DNA of 64,000 bases, taken from NCBI GenBank assembly GCA_036429605.1, contig JAVFKD010000002.1, positions 4,020,480 through 4,084,479 on the forward strand, read 5' to 3'. Origin of the DNA: Cladobotryum mycophilum (lineage: Eukaryota > Ascomycota > Sordariomycetes > Hypocreales > Hypocreaceae). A program made the translations under genes and the position numbers. The notes under the pieces are model-generated. The model did not search any database. It was not told the origin of the DNA and saw only the letters and a program-made list of their open reading frames with translations. Positions within the stretch are counted from its first letter, which is position 1; each line of letters begins with the position of its first letter. Below are positions 22,092 through 34,780 of this stretch, piece after piece.

Positions 22092-25000
22092 GACTTCTTT
22101 CGTAGCAGGAGAGACATTGTTGGCACACAACAACTCCGCAAGTGAAGTGGGTTTGCTCACTCAGGTTTGTCTGAGGTGTTGGGTCGACATTCTATCGCCC
22201 CGTACAATTGCGATGGAGGCTATCGCTGTAGCCAAATAGCGGGCTCCGCGGCCATCGGATGTCCCGCTGATTCTATGTAGATGCAAGAATCTTGCTCACC
22301 GAGCCAATGAAGAGAAGGCCAAGATGTCTGTAAGGTATAGTATAGAGTTCACCCCTTATTTTACTACCCCCGGAACGTCGCCCGGGTATAACCTATTACG
22401 GCCCGAGATGGCGCTACTTGTGGAGAAATGCATGGCTTCTGTCCCGTTGTCTGCCATATGCATGTATGTGACGCCGGCGAATGCCTCTTTTGGCAAGTCG
22501 TGGTGCTCTGCGCACATTGAAGACCCGCAGGACGAATCTGAGATTGGACGTGATGTGTGGAGCAGGCTGTTTTGTTCAAAATACTTTCATCATTTTATCT
22601 TAAGATAATAAATACCTAAATATATGATATAAAGCACGGCGAGTACGTAGTTTGTCGCTGATGAGAACAAGAATGGGTTCCTGCTTTGGGGGCATCTGAG
22701 CCTGGGACTCTTTAGTGAGATTATTTGTTGCCATGCATATTCTCCACACCTTATTTTCTCTAGGACAGTCTGGATGTCTCAGATATTACCCCAAAGAGAT
22801 GTTGAGGAGGGGCAAAATCTCTTTTACTTGGCAAAGGTGCCATTTATACCAGGGTGAGTCCAATACTTTGAAGACAAGTATTTGAGGTGTTGCATTGCAT
22901 TTCTTTTTCTGGATATGGCGATTTGATGGGCGCCAGCGTGCCGAATGTGCCGCCGCTCTATGACCTCGAATCATGTGTCCATGTTCAAGTAAGAGCTCAA
23001 TGATACTACGCAGTGACATATGCCTATGTCAACTTTACGAATCTCTAGATCATTAATCCCTCTGCTTTATGCAAAAATACTACCAAAGTTACAGAATATT
23101 GTCAACAATATGTTCATTATTTATATGCGGGACCCATGGATCTGTTGCAAGTGAGTAGACATCTCGTTGTTGTGACAATGGGGATTGGAGCTGGGCAATA
23201 GGCGTGGAAGTATCAGATGATGGCTTTGGGGAGAATAGTAGGTAATTTATGTAGACAAAGTATTCAACCTTAATGAACTTAATATTCAAGACGATGTATG
23301 AGATCAAACAGACATGGCGAGAAAAAACCCTGTGGTTAACAATGGTGACGATAGTATAGGGTAGGATCTGCTCAGTCAAAACACCTTGACATTATCCTCT
23401 TCCAGCTTATTTTGGTAGGGCGAAATGTTGTTTGGGATCTCGGTGGCCCACTAGTGTATCCGTAGGATCCATTATTAAAATAGGTATTTATTGCTTTCCT
23501 CGTAGATGTGCGTTGTGAATTAAGTAAGCTGCATTCTCCCCATTCAAGCTCTCGTCGCAAACAATTACTAACTGAATAGCACTTACACGCCACTGACGTC
23601 TCCTCCATTCTTGACTTTGTATTTCACTTCTATTATGACTATAACTACCATTGTCAAGTATAAAGTCTGCCATTGTGCCTGTTGTGGCTGTCTTACTTTC
23701 TCACTAGCAAATGACTGCCTCCGCGATGGGATAGTGTGCTACATAATAGAGATATATCTAATGCATAATTCGCTTTGGTGTCGTTTGCTATTTCTGCTCC
23801 AGCTTATTCAGTAAAGTCCTACAGATGACTGTATAATTATATATATCATGGTCAAAATGATAGTGAACCTTTCTGGATGACATCCATTGAACAGAACTCA
23901 AGAGGCAGCCGACAATCATATGTCAGACCATCCGTAGTGTAGTCACTGAATTCAAGCCCATGACGTTGCGCAGGATGGAGGCTTGCGAGATGGTGTGCAA
24001 AGTATTGGAACTTACCTCAGTGGCTGTGGTTTGGTAATGGCGTTCCTGTCCCTCTCCCCTCTCACGAGCTTTCCGGAGCGAGCTCTGCTGCTAAATCTGG
24101 ACCCTATAGATACAAAGAAATTCCCATCGGAGGATGGCTTGTTCGTAAAAAGAGCCTCAGTGTATTTGGTGAAAGCCTCACCTGCTGGTATCATCGTGTA
24201 GGGTCTTGGGTAAAAAAAGACCGGAAGAGCCTTGAAAGGACAGAAATCAGCACTATGGGCGCTGTCCTACCCGGTCTGCAAGCTTTTTGGTGACTACTAA
24301 ATGATGCTGCATGCGAGAGATAATATATTTAGAAAACAGTTGCCTCCAATGAGGACAGACTGTGGAAAATGAGAATTGCCACAGACCGGCGCTGCACGTC
24401 ATTTGGGGTGATGCACACTGAACGAAGGAATGCTATTACGATGAGCTTCTAGTGATGATGGAACAGCAGGCAGCTTGTATGAAAGGATGAGGGCATGTAA
24501 CACCTGGAAAATATCTGCTGATCAAGAACTCTATTATGCGCAAATGTTGGATTACACTACACCTGTTATACTTCTACACATAATCGCAAGTCAGTTCTTG
24601 AAGCTTGCCATGTCGATGAACATCTAGCGTTTGTGATGCATCATCAATCGCTGTCATCGAGACCTCATCTACTTTCTCTCTCTCGATGTTTCACGCCCAA
24701 TGTTTTGGCCCCCGTGAGTGAGCGGAGACCAAGCTCGCTCTCCACTCTCACAAAATTCCATTAATTTCGTTTCTTGATGAAACGAAACAATCCTTTTCTT
24801 TTTCTCTGACAGACAGAGCTCACGGACCACAAACACACTAAATAAACCTGCTGCACCGGAGAATGATCTGCGCCAACGGGCAGTGTCCTTCAGCCCTGGA
24901 CGCTGTGGCAGAAGCTGAGTGGCCGCCTTAACAAAGATGCCCGGTTTTCTTACCCAGTCTAAATACCGGAGTCTGCCCCGGCAAGCCCCACTGGGTCTGG

Positions 25001-25750
25001 CGAATTCCCTTCTCATGGCTCCTCAGCCGCAGTCGTCAGATAGAGGGGTGAGATTGTTAGGTAACGAGAGTTCCACATAGTGCTAAACATAGCCGGTCAT
25101 CCTTGTTGGACCCTCATGTAAGAAATATTTTTCGTCATCTTATGCATCTTGATTAGAAAATCATGTAAAACCTCTGATCCATCGATGAGGAGGAGGAGGA
25201 GGAGGATGAGGAACCTGTTGTGTTGGGTATCGCCCAACGGGCCATTCCTAAATTATGCTTGTTGGATTGACTTGCATCGTCCCATGATGCGTTCCCATTT
25301 TCACAGGACAACTATTGGAATGTATGCATGTATAACGCTCATGGTTAGCCAGTTCGTTCCAAACGGCGCATCCTGGTGGTCCACTTTACTGCCACTTTCT
25401 ATTTGGTAGCCATTAAGCTTCTACCGAAAGCCACGCAGGATCCTCGAAAACCTTTTTTTTGTTTTTAGTTGGAGAAAGTTTAGGGGAGTCGTCTGACAAG
25501 GATGGCCAGGCCGGAGTTGATGTTTTCTTTTGGCTAAGCAAACGCCACGGATCCAAACTTGTAAGCAAAATTCTGGGAACGGCTTGCATGTCAGCACCGT
25601 TTGGACGCCCTTTGATTCATTGAATGACAAAAAACGTTTAAAGATGCCCGACCCCCGACCGGGTTCCAGATTGGGTATTCTGATAGAAGCATCAGTTTGC
25701 TTTCCATCGCAAGGGTCCTTGTTTCTAAAGTAAGCATTCTCCATTCGAAA
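22092..25750. other. 3.7-kb gene-poor stretch
   Basis: No frame here shows a signal peptide, domain or plausible exon chain. A GAG triplet run lies at about 25186-25207. Bases from about 25600 are the upstream region of the membrane protein gene at 25751. Confidence 0.45.
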
Positions 25751-26449
25751 ATGTCTATCTCACTTGCTCTCTACGCCGCCATTGGCTTGTTGATGGTCGA
25801 TTCCATCATCGAGCTCGCCTTCATCACGTCCATGGTGTCATGGTTGCACAACACTGCCAGCGGTACCTTTGTGGTAAATGATAACGGCTCGACGTTCGAC
25901 TTGGCTTGGAAGCCGATGCATATGTTGCTCGATCAGGGACATACCGCCAACGGTGCAGCAGGAACCGCTTTTGTTCTTGTCGGTCTTGTCGGCATCTTCG
26001 TTCTCTGGCTACGCAGTAGGCGCAATTACTATTCGAGCAAATTCAGCATCTTCCTTTATAACACATGGATCGTTTTCTGCATCCTAGCATTCATGCTCAC
26101 CATTGGCGCCCTGGGCTACGTCTTCGCCGTCACCAACGCCCATAAGGGACAAACCATCGATGTCGCTGTTGCCAAGACGCTGCGAAACCAGGCGAAATAT
26201 CCCCTCGACACATGGACACCGCAGAACTGGTTCGCCGCCGTGTTGAAGCTTGACCTTGCGGATGCTAGTGTGCGATCCGACATCTCGCACCATCTGCGCA
26301 TCATGCGAGGCTGGCAGTACAACCTCATCCCCATGTTCATCATCCAGTTCTTCACAACTATTCTCATTGTTTTGGACGCCATGATTAGACGAAAGGCGCG
26401 GCCCAACAGCAAGCAGTATAGCAGCGTCGAACAAAAGGCTACACCATGA
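25751..26449 (+). CDS. Four-helix membrane protein of unknown function
   Basis: Uninterrupted 232-residue frame. I chose the ATG at 25751, which begins directly at the first helix, rather than the longer frame. Hydrophobic segments are seen near residues 4-32, 75-95, 105-130 and 193-215, with a polar region of about 60 residues before the last. The C-terminus is basic and then polar (RRKARPNSK). The layout resembles a family of short fungal tetraspan membrane proteins of unknown function. No catalytic motif is visible. The 3' end overlaps no other gene, and codon use is rich in C-ending codons, suggesting decent expression. Confidence 0.7.
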   Translation: MSISLALYAAIGLLMVDSIIELAFITSMVSWLHNTASGTFVVNDNGSTFDLAWKPMHMLLDQGHTANGAAGTAFVLVGLVGIFVLWLRSRRNYYSSKFSIFLYNTWIVFCILAFMLTIGALGYVFAVTNAHKGQTIDVAVAKTLRNQAKYPLDTWTPQNWFAAVLKLDLADASVRSDISHHLRIMRGWQYNLIPMFIIQFFTTILIVLDAMIRRKARPNSKQYSSVEQKATP

Positions 26450-27365
26450 AAGCAAAGGGATAAATAAATTCCGTCCCAACTGGGCAACGAAATGCATACC
26501 TGGCGTACAGTTTCTTGGGCAAATACATCAAACACAAAAAAGGAATTCTTCCCAGTGGTCATCGAGAATGGCCAGAGGATCTGAACTAAGCATATCATGA
26601 CAGTCATGATTCTTTTCGCACTCGTCGCCACCTCATCCCCCTCAACTTCACCATCTCCCATATTCCCTCCATCTATCTCAATACCCCGACAACAGGCTGC
26701 ATGCGGTGGCAGCGACGCAAAAGTGCATTCATTATTTAATTGTTAATTCACAATGGGCGGACGGCTGAATGGCGTTTTCTGGATAAATGATCGGCATCGG
26801 CATGGAATAGAAGTCATAGGAAATGAAGGGTCATTTGACTGACGGTGGACACAGGCGCAGGGTGGGCTGATGATTTGGGATGGGGGTAATGGAAAGCGGC
26901 TTAGAGCGAGTTCTTAATGAAGTAACCGCTTATTTGATTGTGCTCAAAAATGAAAGCACCCTGGAAATTATGTGTATGTGATTTGTTGTGATGCCTCTGA
27001 AGTAAGCTCGCCGATTCCATCATCCACAATTTGCATATCAGTGGTAGAAATAGGCTACAATAAAGCATTGTGTATCGATTAGAAGCGTAGCATTCCGGAA
27101 ACGAGTACGTTGAACGCAAACACCACGATCTAGAATGTGAAACCAAGGTGTTCAAGGATTCAGTGTTACATCCAAAGATCTAATCGAGGCGGTGCTTGAC
27201 GGCGGGATTCAATGGACCCATATCGGGACGTGAGAATCTTGAGTGGCTACCTCCGGTTCCATACTTTGCCAAAGACGGGTTGTTCCATCGCCAATCTCAT
27301 TTATATTTAGATCGAAGGCATAGCAATATCCCGTAATCATTCAGTATATCTGGTGATTTTCCGCC
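26450..27365. other. Intergenic, nothing recognised
   Basis: Between two plus-strand genes. Only short frames without recognisable domains are present. Confidence 0.4.
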
Positions 27366-28364
27366 ATGGACAAGATTGATGAGGGCGCGTTATTGGAACG
27401 CTTCGACCGCCTGGTCTATGAGGGAATTATCGCATACAGAGACGACCAGGAGAGGGTTGTGCATGAACATGAAGGCCTTACCGTAAGCGATGAGGATCCT
27501 GCATGCTCATAAAATTACGCACTGACAGGTGTATGACAGTTCGAATTCTGCCTCACTGCGGCACTGGCTGGAAAACCAACAGTTTCCACACCAAGGAGCG
27601 GCTCACCGAGAGGGGACGGTGCCGAGCAGAATGCATCAACAGCCACACCGATATACAAGCCCGGAAGCGACATAAGCACATCTGGATTTGAAGTACACTC
27701 AATTGGAGGTACTCACATCCTGGCTTTTAACAAGTTCTGTATTGCGCGCCCCCATTTTCTGCTCTTGACAGAAGATGGTTTCCGCCGGCAGTATGAGGCG
27801 CTCGATTTGGAGGATCTGACGGCTGCCCATTCCGTCATCACATCGCTCACGAGTAAGCGCGAGTACATGGTTCTATACAATGGCGGCATAGATGCTGGCT
27901 GCAGTCGACTCCACAAGCACATGCAAGTCATTCCCAAACCAGATGGATATCGACTGTGGCTAGACGATTATGATCAAGATTCCAGGGTCAAGACCTCAAG
28001 TCTAATGGACAGTATCCCGTTTCAATATTTTATGACTCGATTTTCTGATACATTTCTTGATCCCGATGCTCTCCTACGCACATACACATCACTGCTGAAG
28101 GAAGCCCAAGGCGCTCTCCGAGATTGGACTACTCCAAAAGAAGGCCATGTCATAGCCCACAATGTTGTACTGACTCGCAAGTGGATCATCATCATTCCCA
28201 GACGGAAGGCTGGTGTGAATGGCGCTGATACTAATGCTGCTGGTATGCTGGGCATGATTTGGGTATCCAGCAAAGACAGACTTCAGCGATGGGTGGAACT
28301 TGGGCCGAGCGATATTTTAGCTGAGATTGGTGTTCCGCATGTCATCACACAGAATGGAAATTAA
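27366..28364 (+). CDS. Ap4A phosphorylase / ATP adenylyltransferase-like HIT protein
   Basis: Two exons, 27366-27482 and 27540-28364, close exactly over a 57-bp intron (GTAAGC donor, ACAG acceptor) to give 313 residues. The HIT-type catalytic motif is HKHMQVIP (H-x-H-x-Q), preceded by the conserved YNGGIDAGCSRLHKH block. FNKFCIARPHFLLLT matches the substrate-domain strand of the yeast-type enzymes. The C-terminal segment AHNVVLTRKWIIIIPR also fits. The family cleaves diadenosine tetraphosphate with phosphate to ATP and ADP, or runs the reverse transfer. The length agrees with the family (about 300-330). The ATG at 27366 follows GCC, a good fungal start context. No sign of damage. Confidence 0.88.
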
Positions 28365-28387
28365 ATGGGTGAGATTTGTTATGAGCA

Positions 28388-30489
28388 TCAAACTAGACGA
28401 TTCTCTTCTACCTTCTGATCCACAAGCATGCGATTTCGAAATACTCTCGAGACAACCCGCCTTCTGTATCGACTCAGGCTCTTCCTAAAGTACCAAAACC
28501 CAAGTGTCGCCACCGTCAGGACCGCAGTTACGGTGATCATAGGCACGAGATATCCGGTGGTTTTTATAGATCCATCATCGCCTGTACTGAATGCCTCGCT
28601 TGAGAAGAGTGTCTATCAACATTTGTTAGTGAGTGGCCGAATTGGATCTAGGCATGGTACTTGCTGCAGCAAATGTGCCCGGCAGGAAGATCATGGTTAT
28701 GATGGTGATGACATTCATAGACGAGCTGTCTCTTGACATTTTGTATGATATGTCCATATTCGTCGCCGTGTCTTGCTGTGTGACCATGTTGAACACCTAG
28801 CGAGTAGATTGGCAGTACTGATGCTCACGGCTCATAGAAATCCTACCCTCGACTCACAAAGTTCATGGCCGTATCTTTACGAGCTTTGTAAGTAGTAAGC
28901 CAGTCCCGCTGGCAGTAGAACGAATCCCGTATGTATTCCAGCGCACCGTGTGTCTCTCGAACAGTCTTAGGCAAGTTAATCGGCCTCGGCCCCATGCAGT
29001 AGGTCGCGTGCGCAGTCAACATCTTTTCACAGAGCTTGATAGACATGTGAGCATTAGCAATTCCTGAATCGGCTGTCTGGGAGACAAGATGGAGTTGTTT
29101 AGTAATTTTCTCGAGCATCGCACGGCTTTCGGATTCATGTCGCGACATATTCCCGGCTGTGGATTCGGTCTGCCTGTCGGAGTAATCGTTCACTTGTCCA
29201 ATCTGCAAGTCTATCGTTAGGTATCAGTTTCATACGAGCCCATGAAGCTAACTGACCTGTGTCATCAAACGGTCCTTGACGGCTGCTACATATTCCATAG
29301 ACTGCTCCAAGGCCAAACCTGAGATGATTGCGTGCAGTGCGAAAGGGCTGGTCGAAACGGACGCTGCAATCCCTTCGGAGCATTCGACTTTTCTGTCCAC
29401 GACGCCAATCCTGTCAAGTAACAAAGGGAACCAGTCTTCACTTTCAGACGTGACGACGAGGTAGACGGTCAACTTTATCGATCGCGAATGGCGCATGTAA
29501 ACCGAACAAGGCGCAGCGTGGCCGTTTCCACTATCGTATCTCTTGGACTGCGACCAGCGCGGCTGCTGGCAATAAAACTCTGCAATCATTTCACCGATGA
29601 GAGAATGATGAGAAATTTCCTTTTCATGTCAATGATACAGCTTGTACTCACCAAAGGCATCCTCTGAGCCCACCCCATTATCGCCAAGTCTTGACACCGC
29701 AGCCCAGTAATTAGGCCTACCAAGGAGGTCGGGCAAGAAACCCTCGTGAATGTCAAAGCGGTCGAAGATTGATTTTATGAGCTCTACGGATATCGATGCC
29801 TTATGGCCCCAGGGTGATTTTGGCGACTTTTCAAGTTTGATCATGCTATTCGCATTTCAGCTCCAATCCCAACGCACGCGAGAATTGAGCACAGAGCCTT
29901 ACAGAGCGAGGAGCCTTGGACATGAATGGGAATCAGTGTAAGCTGTCTGTACATGTAAATACTTCTCAGTCCGACTCGAAGTTAGCTCCTTCATGACTTA
30001 CACGGGTCAGTTCTTCAAGCTTCCTATCATTCTGGCTGGGCAAATATTCTTGACTCTCCTATTAACACATCGGATATTCTGAAAATCTCGGATCTGTTCA
30101 CACATACTGGATGCAAGGCATGAAACATAAAGAATGTCGACGTCCGACTCGCTTCTGAAGTTTTCGGGTGCAAGCAGTGTCTGACGAAGGGATCGTGTGA
30201 CGGAAGGGTGTAGGCTCAACCCCTCAGCCTTCATGCCTGTACCATCGTTGCAAGGGGAATTATGGCCTTCTGATTCATTCGTCACCCTCTTGTCGGCACG
30301 ACTAGCCTTCCAATTTTCATCACCCAAGGATGTTCGGCTCCTCCATTCAGTTGGGTAAACTGTAGTGGTTCCGCTGAATGGACTTGCGATTTGATCAAGA
30401 GGCGAAACCTCTGAACTGTCGCTGCCAAGAGATGGTAGCTCATATATGACTGCTGTCGCTGCATCCACTTTGACAGTATCATCAACCAT
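28388..30489 (-). CDS. CorA-like divalent-cation transporter-domain protein, model uncertain
   Basis: Several minus-strand pieces form a fungal CorA-like protein. They are an N-terminal region starting at 30489, a segment with SVELIKSIFDRFDIHEGF (near 29770), EFYCQQPRW and SVYMRHSRSIKLTVYL (near 29500), a helical region with repeated heptads (29208-28858), and the first membrane helix seen as ITMIFLPGTFAAA (near 28690). Then comes a second hydrophobic segment, VPMITVTAVLTVATLGFWYF. Clear introns exist (GTGAGT donors at 29647 and 28857). Two junctions do not close in frame: one near 30060, and one between the two membrane helices near 28610, where an intron with a CACTAAC branch leaves the frame one base off. 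It may be a recent pseudogene or contain sequence errors. The GxN pore motif of true CorA channels is not evident, so ion transport is uncertain. Confidence 0.55.
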
Positions 30490-33400
30490 ATTTCAGCATG
30501 AGTTATCAAATATAAGACAACAAGTGCACTTCAGATGTCTCCGCACGCTTAAGTCAAAGGAAAGCGATAATCGCATATAGAGAAAACGAAATGGAAGGAC
30601 ATGTTGCTGAAAGGAAACAAGTTCATTCAGTTTCCGTCCTTCCAGTCATGTTAGGCTACAGTCTGTCCTACCGAGGTAATCGACAATCAATTTGGCGTAC
30701 TACTGCAGACAATATTTACCAGGGTCTGCATGGGTATTGAGAACGTGATGAGATGGACCGTTTGGATGGTGCCACGAAGAGGACTCGACAAAGCCTCCAC
30801 GTCAGCTTCGACTCACAATCAATGTGGCTTACGCCCGCCATATAGAGAATCCGTATTGACAGGTCGTGGGCCTGGTAGTGATGCGGAACCAACAACACCA
30901 TGGTTACACATAAGCTTGACGTGCGCAATCATTTAACTGGGGAGGAAGTCCTACATACAGTGTTATTCCTCAGCCAGTCATGGCTCTAGCTTCTAGCTAG
31001 TACGCTTCAGATTGATTGGCATGAGTATAGAAGGCATTTATTTTTATCTCACGGTGTCTCTTCTTTACCAAATGGTCTGGCTGGTCACGTCGGGACAAGA
31101 CAATCACCCCGCCGGAATGCGGAATCGCTTACCGGAACTGCTGTATTCGTATATTCCGCTGAAGTTGGCAATGTGTAGATAAGCTTGGATAACCAATACC
31201 ATAGCCACTATGAAACTTGAGTGCAATAACCAAGTCAGTTTATGTAACTCGAGACATTGCATCGCCATTCCATAGTAAAAGCTGGACCTCCATCATGATT
31301 TGTGGCGAGACGCCGTCCATTCAACTAACAGCCTAACACCAACAACAGATTCTCCATATGCGGGCCGCCCCGATTCAGCTTAGTCCTGATCATGGTTACT
31401 GCCAAGGATGATGATAACTACCCTATAAGAGGGAAGAAATTACAAAACGTGTACCTGTTCAACTGAGAGTAAAAGGGGTTTAAAAGGGATGTGTTGACCA
31501 ATTGTCATAAGTAATTATTGTCTACAGAGCTAAGGAAAAGTCATGATTACTGCGCATCTAGACATCTTTGATTGACTTCTATGATACCCTGAAGATTATT
31601 GTGTCCGTCTTCATTCCTTTACTCATAACGTTTCCATGCAGCAGAGTCAGGTAATTGCCTGTTGCGGCACACCAACCCCTAAACTAACCAACTCTCTATA
31701 ACTATTCTGAACAATATTAATAACCAACCTCTTAACAGTTCCAATACTATAACTTTGATGCAGTTGCCTAGGACTGAAACGAACGCTTTGTGTTTGTGGG
31801 GTCCTTCGGCGAGTTTCTTGTCGCCATCACAACGGCATTCGAAGAGAATACCAAGACCAATTTCAATACTGTGGGGAAAAGTGGTCTCAGAATATTAATC
31901 AAGCCGGGAAGATGCGGAGCTAAGGCAGCTGTGTGTGATTTTTTTACGAATATGAGAGGGAACAGTTTAACGTGAAGAAAATAACATCTTTCAGAGCACA
32001 AAGTCTGGTCTTTGTTAATAGTTTTGACATTATTGTGCATCAACTCAGGTATTTTCCTCTAGCGGAACTCGTCGGATCTCTGTGGCGACAGTCCGAGAGC
32101 CCAATAATAAAAGATACTCTAAAGAGGGTAGTCTGGAGCTTGAAAACTTGGTCAAAGGGAAGCACGTGCAACTAGAAAAGTGTCGATCACTTCCTATCAC
32201 AGCAAACAGAGAGCGAGTACCACACTTGGACTATCAGACATTTGTGTCTCTAAAATGTCTCCGAGTCGCCATAGCATTGGCGGAAATATTGCACACATAC
32301 TCAGACATGCGAACAACTCTTTCATGCTCCACACTGTCTCGGTTCCCGGTGGAAGGTTTCGAGGTACGGGATGCAGGCTGTCGGTTAGTTAACCTTCGGA
32401 TCTGAAGCCCTCTCTATCAGGGATCCCTACAAGAAGAACAGGCATCACATTGACTCATGATGTGTATTCCTCGTATTTAGGTTCCGCTCCCGCTTTTACC
32501 GTGCTTTAATGCCTGAATATGGTTTTGAGAGACCAGACAGCAGCAGATAAACAGCCAAGACAAGACACTCAGGCGCTGGTGGAGAACAAAGGCCAATCCA
32601 CAGCCGCCATTAAGTCATAGCCCGCCTGATATTTTGTGATCTCTACAAAAGCGCTATAGGAGGTAATAACAAGCTTTTTATACATGACGCAGAAGGAACA
32701 AACCCACCGAGTGGGAAAGCCGCGATTCACTCTTATTCCTTTACGACTAGTGACCCCCTGGGTTGCGAGTTCCGCTATTGATGCCTAAGTAGAATGGAGG
32801 ATGCTCAACGAAATCTGGGGTAATTTGCAGTGACATTCAGGGTCCGAGTGTCTACACAAGAGCATTTACACTGTGGAAAAGGTCTCTTCTCATGAAAACT
32901 CTTAGCAGAGATACTTTTCTTGGTTTCTTGCTGTAGTGCTGACTAGGCTTCATTTGATCATTAATTTACGTCACATGTGCCGATCATCAGGTACAGAGTC
33001 CAAACACAAAGTTCACACATCTATGCAACTTCTTTCTCTTGGGAATGATATCATACCAGCATGTCTCTATCGGCAAGCGTTCTCCACGCGGCTCATCGCT
33101 GCAATGCTACTGGACAAACAATCTCACAGTTCGTCCTGTGCATGCCAATCATTTCTGAAAGTGATGGCGGGTCGCATCATCTTGGGTCTTGCCAGCGTCG
33201 TATTGAACTAGATGATTCCGGCATTGGAACGCTTGTGTTACATCCTCACAACTTATCGAGGTGGGTGAGTGGGCACCCATACTAATCACCAAAATATCTG
33301 AGCACAACTCGAAGATCTGCATCTGGGATTGATACGGGCGAGATTTTCACATTCTGCCCTTCCATTACCACATTTGCTGCGTTCTCGTTGATCCCCTTGC

Positions 33401-33622
33401 TTACTGTCTCACTTGGGCCGTCTATAACACCTAGCTTCATGTATAACAAAAGTCAATCACCTTCTCCATTCGGCCGTTGCAATACTGACATTTCTCTGTA
33501 CCAGCTTTGCGGTGTATTTCTTGGCTATTGGTATGCTAGATCTACTATACCATGACCGAGAGTCCGAGACACGATCAACAACGAGGCGTCCATCTCTATC
33601 GAGAATACGCAAGCTCTCTTTG
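30490..33622. other. 3.1-kb gene-poor stretch
   Basis: Frames up to 107 codons occur (for example 32082-32405) but show no domains, signal peptides or exon structure. I see no RNA gene or repeat in it. Confidence 0.4.
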
Positions 33623-33628
33623 TATAAG
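33623..33628 (+). promoter_or_regulatory. TATA-like box of the modular cysteine-rich gene
   Basis: TATAAG lies 108 bases before the ATG at 33731. The leader between them is very rich in CA and lacks G (CATCAACAACAATCACA just before the ATG), a leader type of strongly expressed secreted fungal proteins. Confidence 0.55.
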
Positions 33629-33730
33629 AAGCCAGGCTTTGTCCGCCTCGAATAATTTTCTCCAACATTCACAACCATCACATCAACATCCAACACACTT
33701 AGAAACTACAATTCATCAACAACAATCACA

Positions 33731-34636
33731 ATGAAGTTCTCCATTGCCCTTGCCGCCGTTGTTGCCACCATGGCCAGCGCTTTGCCCGCCGACGTTCAGC
33801 CTGAGAGCGCTGATATGGGTAAGTACTTGGAGCTCAATAGTTGCTCTTGCACCCCAAGCACGTTAACTAACAAATTCGACAAAGGCAAATGTCTCTCCGA
33901 CCGCGACTGCCCCGGCAAGATGCACTGCTCCATTGGCGGTGACTGCTATGGTGGCTTCAAGGCCGAGAGTACTCTTGATGGTCGTAAGTTCTGAGACGCA
34001 AATGATTCTGTCTTTTAAACTTTATTTTTATTTTTTAGAATCTTGTTTTCTAATAACATTGACACAGGTCCCTGCCTAACTGACCACAATTGCCCTAAGG
34101 GAATGCACTGTTCCATTGGTGGTGATTGCTATGGTGGCTTCGAGGAAAGGAGCACTGATGGTGGTAAGTTCTCATATCCAAAGGACATCACCCATGCCCG
34201 TGAGAATACTCTCTGATAGATTTGGTATAGGTTGTCTATCCAACCGCGATTGCCCAAAAGGATCATACTGCACCCTCAACCAAGATTGCTACCCTGGCTT
34301 CCAGGCTGAGGGCACTCTGGACGGCCGTAAGTTCTGAGACACAAATGATTCAGTCTTATTTTCGCAAGCTTGTTTTCTAATAAAGTCACATAGGTCCCTG
34401 CTTGACCGACCACAACTGCCCCAAGGGAATGCACTGCTCTATCGGCGGTGACTGCTATGGTCGCCTCGAGGCTAGAAGCGAAGACATGGGTAAGTCCTAA
34501 GACCCCGAGGAAGTTTTCTTATGCTCTCAACATCTTATTTAACATGAAAAACACAGGCCCCTGCTTGACCGACCACGACTGCCCAGGAAAGATGCACTGC
34601 TCTATCGGCGGTGACTGCTACGGTGGTGGCTTCTAA
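33731..34636 (+). CDS. Secreted protein of repeated one-exon cysteine modules
   Basis: Six exons close exactly: 33731-33818, 33885-33983, 34068-34163, 34231-34326, 34394-34489 and 34557-34636 (184 residues). Exon 1 encodes a signal peptide (MKFSIALAAVVATMASA) and a short acidic stretch. Each of the five other exons encodes one module with spacing C-x5-C-x5-C-x5-C followed by YGGF or a variant. Modules 1, 2, 4 and 5 carry MHCSIGGDC; module 3 carries SYCTLNQDC. All introns are phase 1 with GTAAGT donors, so exons 2-5 (96-99 nt) can be duplicated or skipped without losing frame. A TAA in exon 6 ends the protein, yet a further donor and module follow. I know no named family with this exact spacing. 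It looks like an extracellular or wall-interacting protein; the role is unknown. Confidence 0.88.
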
Positions 34637-34780
34637 GCTGAGAGTACCGACAGTGGTAAGTTCCCTCAGACCCAAACTATTCATCCCTACACCTGCACAT
34701 CATCTGACAGATTCGGCATAGGAGCTTGCCTACCCAACCATGATTGCCCAAGCGGACGATACTGCACCTTGCGCATCTAA
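34637..34780 (+). pseudogene. Orphaned extra module beyond the stop codon
   Basis: After the TAA in exon 6 the module tail continues (AESTDSG) to a normal GTAAGT donor near 34654. An acceptor at 34729-34731 leads to 34732-34780, encoding CLPNHDCPSGRYC and then a stop. It is a seventh exon of the gene above, untranslated if exon 6 is included, but joined in frame to exon 5 if exon 6 is skipped. Confidence 0.7.

Noticed and set aside
24669..25016. 115-codon minus-strand frame
   Set aside because: Basic and repetitive without any domain; no promoter or intron evidence.
25186..25207. GAG triplet run that might encode a glutamate tract
   Set aside because: The surrounding frame has no domain, splice support or start context; treated as simple sequence.
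32082..32405. 107-codon frame
   Set aside because: No domain, signal peptide or intron signals; it overlaps another frame of equal quality.
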